Of a stretch of DNA of 64,000 bases, positions 59,320 to 64,000 are shown in pieces. The notes under the pieces were generated by a model that did not search any database, had not been told where the DNA came from, and saw only the letters and a list, made by a program, of their open reading frames with translations. Each line of letters opens with the position of its first letter. The stretch's first letter is position 1. The DNA is taken from positions 124,001 through 188,000 of the forward strand of contig NZ_JRLF01000010.1 in the NCBI RefSeq assembly GCF_001404985.1. The letters are read 5' to 3'. Source of the DNA: Flavobacterium aquidurense. GTDB lineage: Bacteria; Bacteroidota; Bacteroidia; Flavobacteriales; Flavobacteriaceae. The translations under genes and the position numbers were made by a program.

Positions 59320-59781
59320 CTATCGAACATATTTTTTATTTATTAAATCAATTTTATACTTAGTGTAAATTTGATTTGATGCCATCCAATAATTTTCCAT
59401 TTTTCGTAGAACATTTGCACAATCACCTTCTGAGTGGTGGATATTCAAAACCAAATCATTCTCTTTTAATGACTTAAATAAATCAAATTTCCCTTTACTT
59501 CTTTGTCCCTCCCCATAATAAGTGTAACTCTCCCAAAAAAAACTCAAACACTTAGCATATTTTAAAAAATATCTATTTTCAAAATTTAGTGTTTCAATAT
59601 TCAATTCATTATTCTGAAAAAAAAATTCTATTTCTTCAATAGATTCGAGAGTTAATGTTTTAGTTAATGTTTGCTTTCTTAAATCACAAATACTAGTATA
59701 AGCTTTGCTTAGTAAGATTTCAATTTCAATCTTTTTATCCGTCGAATTTGCTCTTTCTAATTGTCTTAATAATTCATCCAT
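59320..59781 (-). CDS. Putative immunity protein, 153 aa
   Basis: A 153-residue helical soluble protein (MDELLRQLERANSTDKKIEIEILLSKAYTS...) with no export signal. It starts 5 bp after the secreted toxin candidate at 59787-60614, in the immunity position. It contains a Cys/His-rich spot (LNIHHSEGDCANVLRKMENYW). No family is recognised. Its intactness, in contrast to the broken genes on its left, suggests it is still under selection. Confidence 0.6.
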   Translation of the reverse strand: MDELLRQLERANSTDKKIEIEILLSKAYTSICDLRKQTLTKTLTLESIEEIEFFFQNNELNIETLNFENRYFLKYAKCLSFFWESYTYYGEGQRSKGKFDLFKSLKENDLVLNIHHSEGDCANVLRKMENYWMASNQIYTKYKIDLINKKYVR

Positions 59782-59786
59782 TTTTA

Positions 59787-60614
59787 TTATTTTGTAAATT
59801 CAATTAAAACTAAGTCTTTATCATCAGTAACTACTTTTGCTTTTGTAAAACCATTCTTTTTTGCTTGTTTTCCTGTCCATGTTTCAAATGCCGCTATTTC
59901 ATCACTTTTCTTGGCTAATTTTGCCTCTTTATAAACTTTAAAATTATCAGACATTCCATCAGGATAATTTGGATTGTTCCCTTCCCAACGACCTCTTACA
60001 CCCTTATAATCAGGATTTTTTATATCATAATATTTTATACCGTCTTCAAAAACTACAGATCCAATACCTTGACCTTTTAACTCCGCGGGTATATTAAAAT
60101 CAAATTCAATAAAATCATCACTTATCTCTATTTTCAGTTTATCTAAAGTTTTCACATTTCCAGAAGGAGTTTTATATTTATAAGAGTAATCTAAATTAGT
60201 ACTATTAGCATATTTTTTTTGTTTATATAGCGTGCCTAAAACTTCTCCATTTTCTGACACAACTTCTCCAATTTTTCCTGTAGATGTAGGTTTGTAATTA
60301 TCTACGAATTTAACTGTATTTTTAAATGTGTTTTCGCCTTTTCCAACATTTGCCAATGCTTTCCATTTCGTATATCCTCCTGCTTTTTCAATAGCTTCTA
60401 AGTTTTGGGAAACTAAGCTTAACTCACTAATGTCAGTGCGTAAGGTTGGAGCATGTTCTGCTAAAACCTGCCAAGCCTTAAAACCTGAGTTTTCATTAAC
60501 AATCGCTTTAAATTCCTTACTGTTTTTTGCTAAATCTTCCACCAATACCTTAAGACATTGTGAATAAGAAAAGCAGGAATGCAATACAAAAAACAGAATT
60601 ATTATTTTTTTCAT
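59787..60614 (-). CDS. Stand-alone secreted toxin candidate (linker plus GNAT-like tip)
   Basis: A 275-residue protein. The open frame begins at 60644, but MKKIIILFFVLHSCFSYSQ at 60614 is a proper signal peptide, so I choose that start. Residues 20-100 (KEFKAIVNENSGFKAWQVLAEHAPTLRTDI..., then AIEKAGGYTKWKALANVGKGE) match the linker pattern I associate with large Bacteroidota polymorphic toxins, here without a long delivery region. The C-terminal domain (about 110-275) contains FNIPAELKGQGIGSVVFEDGIKYYD, which looks like the acetyl-CoA-binding motif of GNAT enzymes ([RQ]-x-x-G-x-G/A). A secreted toxin tip with its own signal peptide and an immunity gene 5 bp behind is a plausible independent unit. 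Confidence 0.55.
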   Translation of the reverse strand: MKKIIILFFVLHSCFSYSQCLKVLVEDLAKNSKEFKAIVNENSGFKAWQVLAEHAPTLRTDISELSLVSQNLEAIEKAGGYTKWKALANVGKGENTFKNTVKFVDNYKPTSTGKIGEVVSENGEVLGTLYKQKKYANSTNLDYSYKYKTPSGNVKTLDKLKIEISDDFIEFDFNIPAELKGQGIGSVVFEDGIKYYDIKNPDYKGVRGRWEGNNPNYPDGMSDNFKVYKEAKLAKKSDEIAAFETWTGKQAKKNGFTKAKVVTDDKDLVLIEFTK

Positions 60615-60618
60615 AACA

Positions 60619-61140
60619 CTAAAGTTTAATCTCTTTTTCTTCATCTTCGTAATTGCTTAAATTTTTAAACTTTAGCATAAATTTTTCATCCAATAAATAA
60701 ATATCTTTCAATACAACACTTCCAAATTCAAATGAAATGTGCACAATAGCACCACTCTCTAAATTGATTTTATAAATACTTCTTTCGTGAAGAATAATCA
60801 AATTATTATCGAAAAAATAATTTCTAACAAAATCATTATTCTGAGGCTCAATAGGAGATTTATATTCTTTAAATTCTTTAGAATCTATATTATATATTAT
60901 GGGATTATATTTTGGAATATAGATATATATTCCATTTTCTGATTCCATTTTAAAATGATCCAGATTTACAAAAAGCCCTTCGAACTCACATTGTAATAAT
61001 GGAATATTGATTTTTTGATTATTGACAAGAAAATCAAATTTCCAAAACATTCGACCATAATTAAGTTCTTCTAATTCTGTTGCAATAATTTCTGTGTTAC
61101 TTTTTAAAGCTTTATAAAAGTGTTGACTATCTAATTTCAT
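60619..61140 (-). CDS. Putative immunity protein of the TNT-like toxin, 173 aa
   Basis: A 173-residue soluble protein. ATG codons exist at 61146 and 61140. The latter gives an exact ATGA overlap with the toxin stop, so I choose it. The sequence is beta-rich (IYIYIPKYNPIIYNIDSKEFKEYKSP, IILHERSIYKINLESGAIVHISFEFGSVVLKDIYLLD), reminiscent of a small propeller-like immunity fold. It should stay in the cytoplasm and block the toxin tip. No known immunity family was recognised. Confidence 0.65.
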   Translation of the reverse strand: MKLDSQHFYKALKSNTEIIATELEELNYGRMFWKFDFLVNNQKINIPLLQCEFEGLFVNLDHFKMESENGIYIYIPKYNPIIYNIDSKEFKEYKSPIEPQNNDFVRNYFFDNNLIILHERSIYKINLESGAIVHISFEFGSVVLKDIYLLDEKFMLKFKNLSNYEDEEKEIKL

Positions 61141-64000
61141 AAACATGGTTTTTTAATATTATTTTTTCTAAAAATCTCGAAAGCAGTTACCATTTCATCT
61201 AATTTTCCTGCTTTCTGAGCATCTTTGAAATCTCCAAGTATTTTGGAAGATGCATTTATATAATCTACTAAATCATCAGAAACATCTAAAGGTAATTTAT
61301 TAAACACATCTTGCAATTCGGTTATTACTCCTTTTCCTTCTACAACACAGTTTCTCCATTTACCATTTACAAATACTTTAACTTCTAAGTTTTTAAAGTA
61401 ACTAACATCTAAAGCATGTAGCTTTTTTGAGAACTCAATTTGCTCCCCTGCTAAATTCACTTGTTTTTTAAACCATGGTGCAACATCACCTATTTTAAGA
61501 TCAACATCTACAGCTTTATCACTCATTTGAAAAACAAAATAATACGTTCCTTCACTTATTTTATCACTCAACATTCTTGAATCGTAAGTATAAACCAAAT
61601 CATCTATTCCTTCACCATTTTTCAAAATAGGACTTCCAAATCCTCCTGCTAAACTTGGGTCTTTTTGGAATCTATCTATTCTAAATTTGTATTTATTTGC
61701 ACTAATTATTTCATTTATTTTTGCAAAACCACTGTAAGGAGGCCAGTTAATTCCATTATAAGGGTTAATATTATTTTTTGTGAATAAATCATAGAGTTCA
61801 TCCCATTTATTTTCTCCCCACAATTTATAAGCTTCTTCTGCAATTTCTGGTTTAGCACCACCAGCAAAATCACCGACACTATTTGTAAAATCTTTAAATT
61901 TTACATCTTTATAAACCATGTCACCTAACTTATCGACATATCCAAGAACTTTCCAAACACCTTCTTGCTCTGTAACTAATTTTCTCTCTGCAGATGACAA
62001 GTTATCTATATTTGTCGTAAGGCTTCTCCATTCAGTGTATTGTGCGATTAACAAACTCCTAATGCCTTTGTTTGCTTTAAGCAAAGCTTTGGTAGTGGCA
62101 GGTAAGCTGGATACAAACTTATATCCACCTACAGCGATATTTTTCACTCCAATAACTCCCATACCAATATTGTACGCATTAATGGCTTTACCTAAAGTAC
62201 TTTTCGGATCTACTGTTTGTGTATTTATTGCAATATTTCCAACAGAACCTGCTACTTCTGCTATTGCCCACGCACGACGCACCCATGTTACTTTTGCAGC
62301 TAAAGCAGTACCTCCACTAAGATAAATAGTAGCTATATCTAGTGCTGTAACAACGCCTTTTTCTATATAATCATTTCTAATCTTATCCTTTTGATATTTT
62401 AGAAAGATAGACGGCACTATATAATAATTATTCCCTAGGTTATTATCGCCTAAAGCTGTTTCTATCAACGGTAACTTACCTCCTTCCGGAATCAGTACTA
62501 TTGGCGTAAGAGGAGATATTTCATCTACTACATCTTTACTAGTTATAGTACCGGCACCTGCGGAAGTATAGTTTGTAGTAGCATAGAAATCATAAATCGT
62601 AATATTGCATGTCTGATCATTATACTCAAAAGTGTTGCGTTTAGTACTATAGGTCTGTAACCACACTGAGGAGGTAAAATCACTATCGTACTCGATTTTA
62701 TTAAGATTGATTACTCTTTTTGCATAATCATCATCTTCTTTTGGCCATCTATTTTCTATAGATTTAGGAGCCTGATTAAACATAGTAACTAATGCGCCTA
62801 TAAAGTTGGTGTAATTTTTCTTATCGGTTAAGAAATAGAGAGATGCATCATCGATCTCATCAATAAGTTTTTTTAGTACTTTGTTAGTGTCTTTTTCTAA
62901 AAATGTATAATAGTTTGAATAGTTGTCTGTTTTAATAGCACTCATTAAACGTAGAATTGCCAATTCAGAACGTTCTTTTATATCTGTTTGATTTGCAATT
63001 ATTTTAATAAGAGTTTCTATTTCTGTATATGATAAATTTCTAATTGCAGCCATACAAACACTATTAACAGACGTGGCAACTTTTTCTCCATCTGTTAATT
63101 TCATTGCCTCTTTCAACTCAACTATACCATCTTGTATTTCAGAAGACAGACAATCTTTTAGATCTCTTGCTAATATCTCTTGAGCAAAATTATTATAACA
63201 AGAAGCATCTTTAATGTCTAAAGGAGAGGGTTTCCAGTCTGCATCCGTAAAAGTTTTTAATTTATCTAAAACTCGAGTATTAGTATCTGATACCTTTTCA
63301 TCCTCTGCATTCCATTCAACTAGTACATAATCGTAAGTACATCCGTCTCCTCGGGACCTAAATAAATTAACTTTATTATTAATCGTTTTAGAAACTTTTT
63401 TGGTTACAATTTTTTCTATACCATTAGTGAAAGCTTTAGCAGTGCTGTTCCATTGATAATCTTTGTCATTATATTTAATGGTACTAATTGTATAATTTTT
63501 TGCTATTGCAATGGTAACAACTATTCTTTCATTATTAAAATAAAACTCATCTATAACAACTCCACTTGGTGTTAATGCAAGGTGGGCATATTTATTAAGT
63601 TCTCCGGCCGCTTGACTCTGAAACGCATACAGCTTAAATGCCGGATCATTAATCTGTTTCCAGTCTTGATGATTCAAGACTGTTCCTGAGCTATAATCCA
63701 TTAATAAATCAGTGCTTGAATCTGAAGTTTTATATGTTTCAAAAGGATGTTCCAGCTTAAAGATTCCATGACCTAGTTCGTGTGCAGGAGTTTTTTCTAA
63801 TCCGGATTTAAATACGTAACCAAACTGTCCGTTTAGTCTCATATATCCTTGCTGTCCTGTACTTGACGCTTTATCTGTTACAAAAAGCACATAACTTGAT
63901 TCTGTACTTTGGTACAGATTATTTATAGCTTGTTGCTCTGTACTATATGTAGACGTAAGTGTGTTTTTCTCTGTCTGAATTGTAGTTCCTGATACACCCT
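61137..64000 (-). CDS. Large polymorphic toxin with zincin domain and TNT-like C-terminus (5' end beyond window)
   Basis: The frame is open to the right edge, so at least 950 residues are visible and the N-terminal delivery part is missing. Near 63.8 kb lies a zincin metallopeptidase motif AHELGHGIFKLEHPF (HExxH plus a third His), probably for self-processing or attachment. A central helical region and a short hydrophobic stretch (about 62.0-62.35 kb; VTALDIATIYLSGGTALAAK) typical of pre-toxin linkers follow. The last ~200 residues resemble the TNT NAD+-glycohydrolase fold: NWPPYSGF (about 61.75 kb), YKFRIDRF, GGFGSPI and VAPWFKKQVNLAGEQIEF parallel TNT's WPP..GF, IDR, fl.P.G and APWF...GG.Q motifs. 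The stop overlaps the immunity gene by ATGA. Confidence 0.72.
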   Translation of the reverse strand, partial: GVSGTTIQTEKNTLTSTYSTEQQAINNLYQSTESSYVLFVTDKASSTGQQGYMRLNGQFGYVFKSGLEKTPAHELGHGIFKLEHPFETYKTSDSSTDLLMDYSSGTVLNHQDWKQINDPAFKLYAFQSQAAGELNKYAHLALTPSGVVIDEFYFNNERIVVTIAIAKNYTISTIKYNDKDYQWNSTAKAFTNGIEKIVTKKVSKTINNKVNLFRSRGDGCTYDYVLVEWNAEDEKVSDTNTRVLDKLKTFTDADWKPSPLDIKDASCYNNFAQEILARDLKDCLSSEIQDGIVELKEAMKLTDGEKVATSVNSVCMAAIRNLSYTEIETLIKIIANQTDIKERSELAILRLMSAIKTDNYSNYYTFLEKDTNKVLKKLIDEIDDASLYFLTDKKNYTNFIGALVTMFNQAPKSIENRWPKEDDDYAKRVINLNKIEYDSDFTSSVWLQTYSTKRNTFEYNDQTCNITIYDFYATTNYTSAGAGTITSKDVVDEISPLTPIVLIPEGGKLPLIETALGDNNLGNNYYIVPSIFLKYQKDKIRNDYIEKGVVTALDIATIYLSGGTALAAKVTWVRRAWAIAEVAGSVGNIAINTQTVDPKSTLGKAINAYNIGMGVIGVKNIAVGGYKFVSSLPATTKALLKANKGIRSLLIAQYTEWRSLTTNIDNLSSAERKLVTEQEGVWKVLGYVDKLGDMVYKDVKFKDFTNSVGDFAGGAKPEIAEEAYKLWGENKWDELYDLFTKNNINPYNGINWPPYSGFAKINEIISANKYKFRIDRFQKDPSLAGGFGSPILKNGEGIDDLVYTYDSRMLSDKISEGTYYFVFQMSDKAVDVDLKIGDVAPWFKKQVNLAGEQIEFSKKLHALDVSYFKNLEVKVFVNGKWRNCVVEGKGVITELQDVFNKLPLDVSDDLVDYINASSKILGDFKDAQKAGKLDEMVTAFEIFRKNNIKKPCL

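Overview
The window is AT-rich DNA from a member of the Bacteroidota, most likely Flavobacterium or a close relative. The evidence is the TTG-N19-TAnnTTTG promoters, the lack of Shine-Dalgarno signals, the TonB-dependent receptors with carboxypeptidase-like N-terminal domains, family-specific proteins (DUF4494, DUF4269, DUF2490), 'SCAQ'-type lipoproteins and a Bacteroidota-type T6SS tube/spike island. No core replication or ribosomal operon is present to fix the species.

Positions 1-25 kb are mostly chromosomal housekeeping. They hold an M23 endopeptidase (cut by the left edge), a MerR regulator, a LemA/TPM trio, an Rrf2 regulator followed by a tiny ORF ending in Met-Met-Cys-Met-Cys-Trp and a TonB-dependent receptor, a DUF2490 protein, a second TonB-type barrel, the GTPases Der and Era, two identical initiator tRNAs and a tRNA-Glu, a secreted Ppx/GppA-like protein, DUF4494, a GT39-type glycosyltransferase, DUF4269, an M13 peptidase and an S41 peptidase. 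Two small accessory patches interrupt this: a stranded toxin C-terminus with a putative immunity gene (15.6-17.0 kb) and a small gene between two copies of a tRNA 3' end plus terminator (20.25-20.96 kb).

Positions 43.7-25.2 kb (minus strand) are a T6SS auxiliary island. Hcp (TssD) is followed by a terminator, then VgrG, a small protein, a DUF2235 putative lipase effector with two DUF2931 lipoproteins, an unknown membrane-anchored protein, a LysM-type protein, a DUF4280 PAAR-like protein, a 968-residue putative effector, and a head-to-tail array of five paralogous lipoproteins (three intact, one frameshifted, one truncated chimera). A TonB/YwqK-type protein follows. The order tube, spike, effector, immunity repeats for several modules. 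The sheath and baseplate genes are not in the window.

Positions 64.0-46.6 kb (minus strand) are a second interbacterial-conflict region. A large zincin-containing polymorphic toxin, running off the right edge, ends in a TNT-like C-terminal domain and overlaps its putative immunity gene by an ATGA. Behind it lie a stand-alone secreted toxin candidate with an immunity candidate, then a graveyard of toxin tips and immunity genes broken by short palindrome-ended elements. One immunity gene is cut cleanly in two by a 165-bp element. The run ends with an NHL-like lipoprotein, a three-PKD lipoprotein, an outer-membrane barrel with a helical tail, and a 1,564-residue exported protein. These four may form a surface apparatus associated with the toxin. 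That link is inference from gene order only.
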